Source of the DNA: an uncultured Campylobacter sp.
GTDB taxonomy: Bacteria; Campylobacterota; Campylobacteria; Campylobacterales; Campylobacteraceae
Direction of reading: 5' to 3'
Length of the DNA: 26,479 nucleotides
Assembly: GCF_937997535.1 (NCBI RefSeq)
Contig: NZ_CALKTT010000083.1
Span: forward strand, 1-26,479
This document shows, piece by piece, positions 15,801 to 23,505 of this stretch. A model generated the notes under the pieces. It worked only from the letters and a program-made list of their open reading frames with translations, did not search any database and was not told where the DNA came from. The translations under genes were made by a program, and so were the position numbers. Numbering within the stretch: position 1 is the stretch's first letter; each line of letters starts with the position of its first letter.

Positions 15801-16609
15801 ATGATTTTAGCTTCAAACTACGATGAGATCGACTTTGATGCGCTTTATAAGGCGCAAAAAGCAAAAAGCTCATTCGGCAAAAACTGGCCGAGCATTGGGA
15901 CAAAAAGGCGCCGAGCTTCAACGAGGGCGTGATGAAAAGCACCTACGCGCGCGAGTTTATAGACAAGGTCGATTTTACGGGCGTCTCCACGCTGCTTGAT
16001 TTCGCGTGCGGCGCAGGCGCGCTAAGCGTGCTGGCGGCGGAAAAGGTGGATCAAATTTACGGCTACGATTTTTCGTCCAAAATGCCGGAATTCGCCCGCG
16101 AGAATGCTCAAATTTACGGCGCAAAAAACGCAAAATTTGCGCAAAAAGCCTTCGAGGACGACTGGTCGGACGTGCCCGCGTGCGACGTGGTTTTTGCCTC
16201 GCGCTGCCTTGAGGTGGATGATCTAAAAACCGCGCTTAAAAAGCTTCTTTCAAAGACCAAAAAGGCGCTTTACATCACGTTTAAGGTGGGCGGCAGCTTC
16301 GTGGACGGGGATATTTTGGATGCGATAGGGCGCGAAGTGGAGCAAAGGCCCGACTTCGTCTATCTTTTAAACATCCTGTTTCAAATGGGCTATCTGCCGA
16401 GCCTCAGCTACATTAAAGCCCAATGCCACGGCGGCGGAGCGAAAAGTGCGGAGGAGTTTGTGCAAAAGACGCGCTGGATGCTTGGCGGCGAGCTAAGCGA
16501 AACAGAGGAGGCGCGACTAGCGGAGTATTTTAACAGCGGCAAATACGAGCCAAAGCGGGATTTTATGCACTGGGCGTTCGTGCGGGTGGATAAAACAGAT
16601 GAGCTTTAG
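15801..16609 (+). pseudogene. SAM-dependent methyltransferase, frameshifted
   Basis: ATG 15801 follows GAAAGGA at a good distance. It opens M-I-L-A-S-N-Y-D-E-I-D-F-D-A-L-Y-K-A-Q-K and reads to a stop near 15929. The continuation H-W-D-K-K-A-P-S-F-N-E-G-V-M lies in the -1 frame from about 15881 and stays open to 16609. The switch coincides with a five-A tract (15879-15883); six As would restore one frame of about 269 residues. The main part has SAM motif I (L-L-D-F-A-C-G-A-G-A-L) and the rest of a class I methyltransferase fold. Translation from ATG 15929 could still give 226 residues that keep motif I. Substrate is unknown. Confidence 0.75.
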
Positions 16610-16781
16610 CTTGGTTGCCTTATTTTATGAATGAAGCAGGATAAATTTTGAAGCTAAATTTAGCTAGAAATGAAGCGTAAATTTAGCCTGCTAAAAATTT
16701 TATCGATAAAATTGCAGGAGCCGGTAAGTATTCATTTTTAAAAATTTAATGCAAAATCGGGATTGCTTGTCCGCTAAAAAA

Positions 16782-16805
16782 GAAGCAAGCCAAAAAGCTC
16801 GCTTC
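16782..16805 (-). terminator. 9-bp hairpin next to an A/T run
   Basis: GAAGCAAGC and GCTCGCTTC pair with one mismatch around CAAAAA. Six As lie on its left (16776-16781), which makes it look like a minus-strand intrinsic terminator. No minus-strand gene to its right is evident, so it may be a relic. Confidence 0.3.
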
Positions 16806-16979
16806 ATTAAATTTAAAACGCTACGGAGTAAAAAAGCAAAATTTGAGCTAAAATAACCGATAAAGGCGGTAAAAACGCAAAAAGACAAAATCCCCGCGGA
16901 CATCAGCCAAATTCCGCAAGAAATTTTAAAAAGCTACGATAGATTTCGCTTTTGTAGATATCTGTTTTTCGGGACGCTT

Positions 16980-17981
16980 TTGACCTTCCTGATTTATATC
17001 GTCGTGTTTCTTACGTTTGTAAATGATGCGCCCATAATGTCGTTTTTATGCATGCTCGCACTATCTGCGATAAATATACTCGTCTGCCTAAACAGGCTGA
17101 AGTATAAAAAATACGCCCTGCTTTTATTTAGCGATGCAGATAAGGCCTTTATGCTTATATGGATACATGTGGCTGCGATATTTTACGTCCTTTATGCTTT
17201 AATCGGATTTTATTTACAGATAAAATATCACATAGACTGGGATACACGTCAGATTATACCCGCTATTTTTATCGCTATTCCGGTGGCGATAATAACATAT
17301 AACGCAAATCCGGAATTTGACGCCGATGAGACCGTGTATTTACCGGCACCAAAATCGCAGACAAAAATTAGCGGAGCGGTCGCTGATAAAATTTCCGGCG
17401 AGCAAAATTTTAACAAAACAAACGGCAAGGCGCAAGGCGCCCAAGATGAAGCCGCTAAATTTGAGCAAAAATTTAATGACGCGAGCCTTGAAACAGAATC
17501 TATCCAAAGCAAAGAGGAAGCGCTAGAGTACGGCAAAGCTCTAGCACAAATTGCAAAAAATTTAAAGCAAAAATATCAACTTCACCGTTTGATCAGATTT
17601 GCTTTCGTGAGTTTTGCGACAACGGTTTTTTTGATTTTATTTTTACCAAATTCGTACGAATTACACTGGGCGTTTATAGTTAGCGCCGTTTGCACGATTA
17701 TATTTTTCTTTTCAAAACGCAAATACAGCAAACTTTTCGTAGAAAATCCCGAAAAAAGCAATACGATTTTCGCGATAGAAAATTTTGCGATTGTGACATT
17801 AGTTTTGTATTATCCCATTATGGCTATAGCGTTATGGCTTGCCGGCGGCGGTAGTGAATCTAACGATATAGGGCTATTTTTTGGCTTATTTTATCTTCTA
17901 GCAGTGACGCCTGTGTCCGTTATTACTACCCTTGTTTGCCTAGCACGCAACTTAAGCGTTTATAAAGAGATAAAAGAGTGA
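16980..17981 (+). CDS. Polytopic membrane protein with a charged central loop; start uncertain
   Basis: Family not recognised. About four hydrophobic segments in the first third and four in the last third flank a hydrophilic loop (about residues 118-190) rich in K, E, Q and A that resembles the low-complexity linkers elsewhere in the window. TTG 16980 is the only usable start codon, but it falls inside the first membrane helix and has no ribosome site. The same frame is open back to 16857 and reads convincingly as protein (K-I-P-A-D-I-S-Q-I-P, then Q-E-I-L-K-S-Y-D-R-F-R-F), yet contains no ATG, GTG or earlier TTG. The natural start has therefore probably been lost or lies behind a frameshift, making this a possible pseudogene. 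Confidence 0.55.
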   Translation: MTFLIYIVVFLTFVNDAPIMSFLCMLALSAINILVCLNRLKYKKYALLLFSDADKAFMLIWIHVAAIFYVLYALIGFYLQIKYHIDWDTRQIIPAIFIAIPVAIITYNANPEFDADETVYLPAPKSQTKISGAVADKISGEQNFNKTNGKAQGAQDEAAKFEQKFNDASLETESIQSKEEALEYGKALAQIAKNLKQKYQLHRLIRFAFVSFATTVFLILFLPNSYELHWAFIVSAVCTIIFFFSKRKYSKLFVENPEKSNTIFAIENFAIVTLVLYYPIMAIALWLAGGGSESNDIGLFFGLFYLLAVTPVSVITTLVCLARNLSVYKEIKE

Positions 17982-17983
17982 AA

Positions 17984-18122
17984 TTAGTAAAATTTAAACG
18001 AATTTTTAAATAACTTTATCGCGCGAATATACTTCATCAGCTCCTTGTCGGAGTATCCTTTTGCTATGGAATGACAGCTTAAATTTAGAATTTAAATCAA
18101 TCCAAAGCAGCACTTTGCGTCT
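17984..18122 (-). pseudogene. C-terminal relic of an unknown gene
   Basis: On the minus strand, one frame gives K-V-L-L-W-I-D-L-N-S-K-F-K-L-S (from 18122) and an overlapping frame continues S-C-H-S-I-A-K-G-Y-S-D-K-E-L-M-K-Y-I-R-A-I-K-L-F to TAA at 17984-17986. Both stretches look protein-like and join if a single frameshift near 18070-18085 is assumed. No start codon or ribosome site is visible. The family is not recognised; the C-H and Y-S-D-K-E-L text recalls cytochrome c tails, but no complete heme motif exists. Confidence 0.3.
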
Positions 18123-18245
18123 TTAAAATTTGCAAGTCAGCTATTATAAATATATCTATTATCTGCGTTCATTAAAACGCTTCAAATTAGCTGAGTATAG
18201 AAGTAAGAATAATAAAGAGCGTGGATAATTTTAGGCATAGCAAAT

Positions 18246-18269
18246 GCGTTTAAATTTGATCTTAAACGC
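18246..18269 (-). terminator. Hairpin just past the kefB stop
   Basis: GCGTTTAA and TTAAACGC are perfect 8-bp arms around an 8-nt loop, 6 nt beyond the kefB stop codon on the minus strand. Only ATTT follows in the direction of transcription, so termination strength is doubtful. The position between converging genes favours a real function. Confidence 0.4.
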
Positions 18270-18275
18270 TCAAGG

Positions 18276-19907
18276 CTACTGCGTTAGCTTGCATTTCAGC
18301 GCCTCTTGTAAAAGCGCATTGGCTACTACTCTCTCCTTTTTTACGAATATAAAATTTTCGCCGTATTCGCTCTGCAACTCGCTTTGCGGATCGGCGCCCG
18401 TATGCATCACTATGATATTTGCTTTTAAATTAGAGCCGTTTAGCATCTTAGCGACGATGTCTAGCTTTTGTTGATTTGCAATCGTTAGGATGATGACCGA
18501 CGCATCGCGCGCATGCAGCTCGTCGATCGCGGTTTTTTGCATTATATTTACAAAGTATATGTTCTCTCCGCGCGATTTGCCCAGATCCACAAGCTCTAAA
18601 TCACTCTCGGCGACTACGTATAGCAGCCCCTGATCTTTAAGGCGTAGCACAACTTCTTGCCCTATCCTGCCGTAGCCTGCTACAATGATGTGATTTTTCA
18701 TCGGCGGGATTTGAGTTTTATGCTCCTCATCCTCGAGCTTTTCAACTTTAGACTCGAAACGGTTGGCGATTTTGTTTAAATTTTTAAGAATAAACGGCGT
18801 TAAAATCATCGTCGCGGTTACGACTGTAATTAAAATTTGCCCGTTTTCCTTACTTAGCATATCGCGGCTCATCAACAGCGAAAAGATCGCAAGCGCAAAC
18901 TCACCTATCTGGCATAGCGACAGCGCCGCTTTTAGCGCTATTCTTTTACCAGTAGAGAGAAATAAGATCGCATAAATCACAACCGTTTTAAGCGCCATTA
19001 TAACGATAATAGCGAGCAGGATCAGCCCATAGTGCGAGACGATGACTTCAAAATTTATCTGCATGCCAATCGTGATGAAAAAAAGCCCCAGCAGTATGTC
19101 TCGAAACGGCGTCAGATCGGCCTCTATCTCGTGTTTATACTCGGTTTCTGCGATGAGCATGCCCGCGATGAATGCGCCCAGCGTGTACGAAAAGCCAAAA
19201 ACATGCGCCAAAAAGCTAGCCCCCACGACGGTAAAAAGGATGGTCGCGATGAAAATTTCTTTAGAATTTGTCCTTACGACGTAGTAGAGGAAGCGGTTAA
19301 AAGCGAATTTACCGAGCACGAAAAGGATCACTACCACTATGGCGGCGCTTACGGCGGTTTTTAAGATTAGATAGTTCACGGGGGTATTGTCGGTCGAGCC
19401 GAAGATGTCGATCATCAGCAAGATCGGGATGACGGCGAGATCTTGAAAGAGCAGGATCCCAAGCACTTTGCGCCCATAGTTTTGGTTGATTTCGCCTGTT
19501 TCGTTGAGCGTTTTTAGCACGATCGCCGTAGAGCTAAGCGCGAGCGCAAGCCCGATAATCATCACGGTTTTTATGTTTCCGCCGAAAGCTTGATCGATGA
19601 TGAGCGCTAGAATAATACCGGTGCCGAGTACTTGGAGTATGCCGTTAAAAAATACGTCCTTTTTCATGCTCATCAGGTGATGGAAGCTAAACTCAAGCCC
19701 GATGGTAAACATCAAAAAGACGATGCCGAATTCCGCCAGCTCGGACATATGGGCGTTTTCGACACTGCTTAAGCTATATATCTGCGAAAAGCACACGCCC
19801 GCGACGATATAGCCGATGATAGTGGGAATTTCAAAAATTTTAAAGACGATATTTAGCACTATCGCAAGCGCGGTGATCGCAAGAAATAGCTCTATAACAA
19901 GCTCCAT
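18276..19907 (-). CDS. kefB: CPA2-type cation/proton antiporter with TrkA-N domain (KefB-like)
   Basis: A 543-residue inner-membrane transporter that exchanges K+ or Na+ for protons. Residues 1-about 385 form the antiporter core of some 12 hydrophobic helices, including F-T-I-G-L-E-F-S and A-L-S-S-T-A-I-V near 66 and 123. Residues 405-520 are a Rossmann RCK/TrkA-N domain with G411-Y-G-R-I-G416, which normally senses NAD(H) or glutathione adducts. The ATG at 19907 has GGGAG just upstream. The gene follows hspR in the same direction but is 487 bp away and has its own promoter with a palindrome. A cbpA-hspR-kefB order is, from memory, conserved in C. jejuni. Confidence 0.92.
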   Translation of the reverse strand: MELVIELFLAITALAIVLNIVFKIFEIPTIIGYIVAGVCFSQIYSLSSVENAHMSELAEFGIVFLMFTIGLEFSFHHLMSMKKDVFFNGILQVLGTGIILALIIDQAFGGNIKTVMIIGLALALSSTAIVLKTLNETGEINQNYGRKVLGILLFQDLAVIPILLMIDIFGSTDNTPVNYLILKTAVSAAIVVVILFVLGKFAFNRFLYYVVRTNSKEIFIATILFTVVGASFLAHVFGFSYTLGAFIAGMLIAETEYKHEIEADLTPFRDILLGLFFITIGMQINFEVIVSHYGLILLAIIVIMALKTVVIYAILFLSTGKRIALKAALSLCQIGEFALAIFSLLMSRDMLSKENGQILITVVTATMILTPFILKNLNKIANRFESKVEKLEDEEHKTQIPPMKNHIIVAGYGRIGQEVVLRLKDQGLLYVVAESDLELVDLGKSRGENIYFVNIMQKTAIDELHARDASVIILTIANQQKLDIVAKMLNGSNLKANIIVMHTGADPQSELQSEYGENFIFVKKERVVANALLQEALKCKLTQ

Positions 19908-19926
19908 TAACTCCCTTTTTTGTAAG

Positions 19927-19932
19927 ATTATA
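19927..19932 (-). promoter_or_regulatory. -10 element of the kefB promoter
   Basis: Perfect TATAAT on the minus strand, 19 nt before the kefB ATG, giving a leader of about 13 nt that contains the GGGAG ribosome site. A TTGACA lies at 19957-19962 but with a 24-nt spacer, longer than normal, so a classical -35 is doubtful. Confidence 0.6.
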
Positions 19933-19936
19933 CGTA

Positions 19937-19954
19937 AAATTTAGCGCTAAATTT
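19937..19954. promoter_or_regulatory. Perfect 18-bp palindrome over the kefB promoter
   Basis: AAATTTAGCGCTAAATTT is its own reverse complement and starts 4 nt upstream of the TATAAT, occupying the -16 to -35 zone. A dimeric regulator bound here would block or reshape polymerase binding. The half-sites use the dispersed AAATTTAGCG word of this genome, so part of the match could be compositional. Confidence 0.5.
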
Positions 19955-20394
19955 ATTGTCAAATTTTACATTATCCGCGACCATTTACCGGAGGCGATAA
20001 TCGATGAAATTTTATCTTTTCATATAAATTTACGGGTAAATTTTATAATGTGATTCTACTAAAATCCCGCTTAAAAATAGAGAAATTATGTCACACTTTA
20101 TCGCTAAATTTAGAGGTTCGCGACAAAATTTTAAAATCTAACGCGGCTTGAAATTTTAAATTTTAAAGCTAAATTATATAAGACGGCTTTTAAATTTAAT
20201 TGCAAGAAAATTCGCCCGGGTTTATTTAGTGCGACTTTAAATTTAACGCGTCCACAAATCCTCTCTGAAAATCAAAATTTATCGCTTGAATCTACGCTTA
20301 AGAGGCGATCTTGCTTTTTGATAGCATTAAAATTTCAGCTTATAGCGCCAGGATCCGATTTTTGCTGAGCTTTAAAATTTTTATTTCGCAAACT
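19955..20394. other. AT-rich gene-free spacer between kefB and hspR
   Basis: No coding frame was found on either strand in the 487-bp interval from kefB to hspR, apart from the promoter and palindrome at its kefB end. AAATTT and TTTTAAATTTT words recur (for example 20128-20175), with a few weak 5-bp hairpins (TCAGC and GCTGA at 20335-20368). No strong hspR terminator is seen. Confidence 0.5.
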
Positions 20395-20706
20395 TTAATC
20401 TGTCTCTCCGCCAAGCTCTAAAATTCTAGCCCGCAGCTCCTCGATCTCGCGCTCATACTCGGCAATCCTTTCTTGCAGGCGAAAGATCACATCCACGCCC
20501 GCAAGATTGACGCCAAGCTCCTTTGTAAGGTTTAAAATCATGCGTATGCGGTCCATATCATGTGCCGAGTACAGGCGCATCTTGCCCTCCGTGCGCCCCG
20601 GGCTTACGAGTCCTTCGCGCTCGTATTGCCGCAGCGTCTGCGGATGGATATCTAGGACCTTCGAAACTATCGATATGAGATAAACCGGCTCATCGTAATC
20701 ATGCAT
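20395..20706 (-). CDS. hspR: Heat-shock repressor HspR, MerR family
   Basis: A 103-residue transcriptional repressor. The N-terminal winged helix contains the MerR signature (S-K-V-L-D-I-H-P-Q-T-L-R-Q-Y-E-R-E-G-L-V-S-P, about 17-38), followed by R-L-Y-S-A-H-D and a C-terminal helical segment (E-R-I-A-E-Y-E-R-E-I-E-E-L). HspR family proteins bind HAIR sequences and are commonly controlled by chaperone. The ribosome site AAGGAGG is strong. The gene starts 12 nt after the cbpA stop, so both are one transcript. The HAIR-like site before cbpA makes the operon autoregulated. Confidence 0.95.
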   Translation of the reverse strand: MHDYDEPVYLISIVSKVLDIHPQTLRQYEREGLVSPGRTEGKMRLYSAHDMDRIRMILNLTKELGVNLAGVDVIFRLQERIAEYEREIEELRARILELGGETD

Positions 20707-20718
20707 TTTGATGCCTCC

Positions 20719-21633
20719 TTATAGCTTTTGTAGCGCGGCTTTGACGTCCTCGTCCAGCGAATCGACGTCGGGCAAAACGACATTTACCACCGCGTATAGA
20801 TCGCCTAAAATTTTACTCTTGCGGTTTTGCACGCCGTAGCCTTTTAAGCGGTATTTCTGCCCGTTTTTGGTATTTTTTGCGACCTTTATCGTTGCGCTTT
20901 TGCTCGGCGTCGAAATTTCTACCTTTCCGCCAAACAGCGCCGTTTTTAAAGGAACGTCGATTTTTTTGAAAAGATCGTCGCCTTCGCGCGTGTACTCGGC
21001 ACTTGGCGCGATTTTTATCTCTAAAATTAGATCGCCGCTTTGAGCACCTGATTTTTGTCCCTTGCCCCTTATGCGCAGCTTCTCGCCCGCATTTATACCC
21101 GCGGGTACTTTAAATTTAACCGTCTCCCCGCCCACGCGCACGCTCATCTCGCCGCCTTGTATCGCGGTCTCAAAAGGAATTTCAATCGAGCTGTGCGTAT
21201 CTAGGCTCTGTGTGCCGCCAAATCCGCCGCCGAAACTGCTGCCGCTAAAGCCACTAAAACCCTCGCCACCACCGAAAGAGCTGAAACTAAATCCGCCACG
21301 TGAGCCTGCGCTTTTTGCGCCGAAGGAGCCGCCGAAAATGCTGTTTAGGATGTCGTTTAGATCGCCCATGTTTGCCGAACCCTGCGCGAAATCGTGGAAA
21401 TTCTGTCCGCCGAACATCTCGTCGCCGTGGCGGTCATACTGCGCCCGCTTTTTCTCGTCGCTTAAAATTTCATACGCGGCGTTGATCTCTTTAAATTTAT
21501 CTTCCGCTCCAGGCTCTTTATTGATATCCGGGTGATACTTGCGAGCTAGCCTGCGGTAAGCTTTTTTAATCTCCTCGGCGCTTGCTGATTTATCCACGCC
21601 TAAGGTTTCGTATAAACTGCTTGTGCTTGCCAT
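20719..21633 (-). CDS. cbpA: DnaJ-class co-chaperone CbpA
   Basis: A 304-residue Hsp40 protein. The N-terminal J domain (about 5-70) carries H34-P35-D36, needed to stimulate DnaK ATPase. A Gly/Phe/Ser-rich linker spans about 78-140. The C-terminal substrate-binding domains contain V-P-A-G-I-N-A-G-E-K-L-R and a second domain around A-L-F-G-G-K-V-E-I. The four zinc-finger C-X-X-C-X-G-X-G repeats of true DnaJ are absent, which makes it CbpA type. It is the first gene of the cbpA-hspR unit. AAGGA lies just upstream of ATG 21633, and a complete promoter and operator precede it. Confidence 0.95.
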   Translation of the reverse strand: MASTSSLYETLGVDKSASAEEIKKAYRRLARKYHPDINKEPGAEDKFKEINAAYEILSDEKKRAQYDRHGDEMFGGQNFHDFAQGSANMGDLNDILNSIFGGSFGAKSAGSRGGFSFSSFGGGEGFSGFSGSSFGGGFGGTQSLDTHSSIEIPFETAIQGGEMSVRVGGETVKFKVPAGINAGEKLRIRGKGQKSGAQSGDLILEIKIAPSAEYTREGDDLFKKIDVPLKTALFGGKVEISTPSKSATIKVAKNTKNGQKYRLKGYGVQNRKSKILGDLYAVVNVVLPDVDSLDEDVKAALQKL

Positions 21634-21664
21634 TTTAATCCTTAAAATCTTAAAATTTATGTAG

Positions 21665-21694
21665 ATTATATCATAAAACTTTAGTGAGTGTCAA
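21665..21694 (-). promoter_or_regulatory. cbpA-hspR sigma-70 promoter
   Basis: On the minus strand TTGACA (21694-21689) and TATAAT (21670-21665) are both perfect and separated by 18 nt. The leader to the cbpA ATG would be about 25 nt. This is unusually canonical for Campylobacter, where -35 boxes are usually poor, and suits a strong, actively repressed heat-shock promoter. Confidence 0.8.
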
Positions 21695-21699
21695 TCAAG
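21679..21699. promoter_or_regulatory. HAIR operator (HspR binding site)
   Basis: CTTTAGT-N7-AATCAAG differs by one base per arm from the HAIR consensus CTTGAGT-N7-ACTCAAG, with exact 7-nt spacing. It covers the -35 box of the cbpA promoter, so HspR binding would occlude polymerase. It lies about 60 bp upstream of the htrA -10, so an effect on the divergent gene is possible. Confidence 0.75.
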
Positions 21700-21760
21700 T
21701 TTGCTAAATTCTATTTATAAATTTTAATTTTGCGTTAAGAATATATTAGCGGACAAAATT

Positions 21761-21766
21761 TATAAT
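21761..21766 (+). promoter_or_regulatory. -10 element of the htrA promoter
   Basis: Perfect TATAAT, 35 nt before the htrA ATG, without a recognisable -35, as is usual for Campylobacter sigma-70 promoters. The ribosome site AAAGGA is at 21789-21794. Confidence 0.6.
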
Positions 21767-21801
21767 TCCGCCAAAATTTTATTATCACAAAGGATATAAA
21801 A

Positions 21802-23223
21802 ATGAAAAAATCGATCATCATATCGATAGCTTTAGCAGGTGCGCTTTTTGGCGCTAATATAGACATTAAAGAAGCTCCAAGCAATTATGAGCGCGTAAAT
21901 CCGGGCTTTGATAAAGATGTCGTGCTCTCATATCACAGCTCCGTTGCGGACGTAAAAAAATCCGTCGTCAATATTGCAACTAAAACCAAGATCAAAGCAG
22001 GCAACAGCCCGATGTCACAGATGTTTGACGATCCGTTTTTTAAGCAATTTTTCGACTTTGACATTCCACAGCAGCAGGAGCGCGAGGGAAGCTCGCTAGG
22101 CTCTGGCGTCATCATCTCCGAAGACGGCTATATTGTCACAAATAATCACGTAATAGAAAACGCTGACGAGATCGTAGTTACGCTATTAGAAGGCGATAAG
22201 GAATATAAAGCCAAGGTAATCGGCACCGACCCTAAAACCGACCTTGCGATCATCAAAATCGACGAAAAAAATCTCTCTGCGGTTAAATTTGCCGACTCGT
22301 CCAAGGCTATGGAGGGCGATATCGTCTTTGCTATCGGAAATCCTTTCGGCGTGGGCGGCACCATCACTCAAGGCATAATCTCGGCGCTAAATAAAAACAA
22401 TATCGGGCTAAATCAATATGAAAATTTCATCCAAACCGACGCTTCGATCAATCCGGGCAACTCAGGCGGCGCGCTAGTGGATAGTCGCGGCGCGCTTTTG
22501 GGGATAAATTCCGCCATTTTAAGTCGCGGCGGCGGAAATAACGGCGTAGGCTTTGCGATCCCTTCAAATATGGTAAAAGAGATCGCTGAAAAGCTCATCA
22601 CAAACGGCAAGATCGAGCGTGGCTTTATAGGCGTTACGATCTCAGATATGTCTAAAGATCAAAAAGAGCTCTATGAAAGCAAAGAGGGCGCGCTAATCTC
22701 AAGCGTCGAAAAAGACATGCCTGCCGATAAAGCAGGCATCAAGCGCGGCGATTTGATTACCAAAATAAACGGCAAATCTATCAAAAACGCCAACGAGCTA
22801 AAAAATTTAATCGGCTCAATGGCTCCAGGAAGCTCAGTGGATGTAGAATTTGAGCGCGACGGCAAAAGCAAGAGCACGACTATCAAGCTAGACGCGATGA
22901 AATCCGACTCCACCACCTTAGGCTCAGCCGGCGAGGACTCAAAAAGCGCAATAGAGGGGCTAAAGCTAAGGACGTTAAATGACAGCTTGCGCCGCAAATA
23001 TAACCTCGACGACGATGTCTCGGGTGCCCTCGTCTTAAGCGTCAAAGATGGCTCAAAAGCCGATGATTACGGCTTTGAGGTAGGCGACGTGATCATCCAA
23101 GTCGGTCAAAACGATGTCAAAAGCACAGACGACTTCGATCGATACATCAAAGATTACAAGGGCAAGAAAACCCTAGTTTGGGTTATCAGACGCGGAATTC
23201 CGCAAGGTCTTGTAATCCGCTAA
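21802..23223 (+). CDS. htrA: Periplasmic serine protease/chaperone HtrA (DegP/DegQ type)
   Basis: A 473-residue envelope stress protease. A Sec signal peptide ends around A-L-F-G-A-N (residues 14-19). The catalytic triad is H116 (T-N-N-H-V-I), D147 (K-T-D-L-A-I-I) and S221 (G-N-S-G-G-A). The flexible LA loop near 68-92 is Phe-rich. Two PDZ domains follow (about 262-365 and 385-473), bringing substrate or stress peptides. It degrades or refolds misfolded periplasmic and outer-membrane proteins, and in C. jejuni is known to be secreted and to cleave host junction proteins. It is divergent from the cbpA-hspR unit with a shared 168-bp control region. No partner gene follows. Confidence 0.97.
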   Translation: MKKSIIISIALAGALFGANIDIKEAPSNYERVNPGFDKDVVLSYHSSVADVKKSVVNIATKTKIKAGNSPMSQMFDDPFFKQFFDFDIPQQQEREGSSLGSGVIISEDGYIVTNNHVIENADEIVVTLLEGDKEYKAKVIGTDPKTDLAIIKIDEKNLSAVKFADSSKAMEGDIVFAIGNPFGVGGTITQGIISALNKNNIGLNQYENFIQTDASINPGNSGGALVDSRGALLGINSAILSRGGGNNGVGFAIPSNMVKEIAEKLITNGKIERGFIGVTISDMSKDQKELYESKEGALISSVEKDMPADKAGIKRGDLITKINGKSIKNANELKNLIGSMAPGSSVDVEFERDGKSKSTTIKLDAMKSDSTTLGSAGEDSKSAIEGLKLRTLNDSLRRKYNLDDDVSGALVLSVKDGSKADDYGFEVGDVIIQVGQNDVKSTDDFDRYIKDYKGKKTLVWVIRRGIPQGLVIR

Positions 23224-23251
23224 GCTTGGCCCACCAGGCTTTAGCGGCGAG

Positions 23252-23267
23252 TAACGCGAAAGCGTTA
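23252..23267 (+). terminator. Small stable hairpin after htrA
   Basis: TAACGC-GAAA-GCGTTA is a perfect 6-bp stem capped by a GNRA tetraloop, 29 nt after the htrA stop. It is followed by AAATTT rather than a T-run, so terminator activity is uncertain. Confidence 0.4.
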
Positions 23268-23405
23268 AAATTTAACCGCGGCGAGCCCAGGACAAAGCAT
23301 TAGCGGAACATTGCGAGTAAGCCAGCAGATCTTTTGAGGTTTTGGACTTTTTGACAAGCGGAATTCCTAGCTTTCGAGCGTAAGAGATACATAAACTATA
23401 AAAAT

Positions 23406-23442
23406 GGGCTTTTGGCGAGCATTAAAATGCTGCCGAAAGCCC
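23406..23442 (+). terminator. Long near-perfect hairpin, possible terminator or RNA element
   Basis: GGGCTTT, T/G, GGC, one bulged G and AGCATT pair with AATGCT, GCC and AAAGCCC across a 2-nt loop: about 17 bp in 37 nt. It lies 180 nt after htrA. The trailing TCTGCTATTTT is only partly T-rich. It is the most stable fold I could find in the window's spacers. Confidence 0.45.
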
Positions 23443-23505
23443 TCTGCTATTTTAAAGCACCTCCGCCGAAAGCCCTTTGCCATTTCAAAATACCGCTGAA
23501 AGCCC
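23432..23505 (+). repeat. Three copies of a GCCGAAAGCCC-led unit
   Basis: GC(C/T)GAAAGCCC occurs at 23432, 23465 and 23495. The first two copies continue with T-Y-T-G-C-Y-A-T-T-T-Y-A-A-A. The 3' arm of the long hairpin is copy 1, so copies 2 and 3 could pair with the same 5' arm in its place. Spacings are 33 and 30 nt. Confidence 0.55.

Noticed and set aside
15876..15890. Programmed -1 ribosomal frameshift site in the methyltransferase
   Set aside because: The zero-frame heptamer C-AAA-AAC is a poor slippery sequence and no downstream pseudoknot was evident; a one-base deletion is simpler.
18061..18091. Cytochrome c heme site on the minus strand (S-C-H)
   Set aside because: Only the second cysteine and histidine are present; the position of the first cysteine is asparagine.
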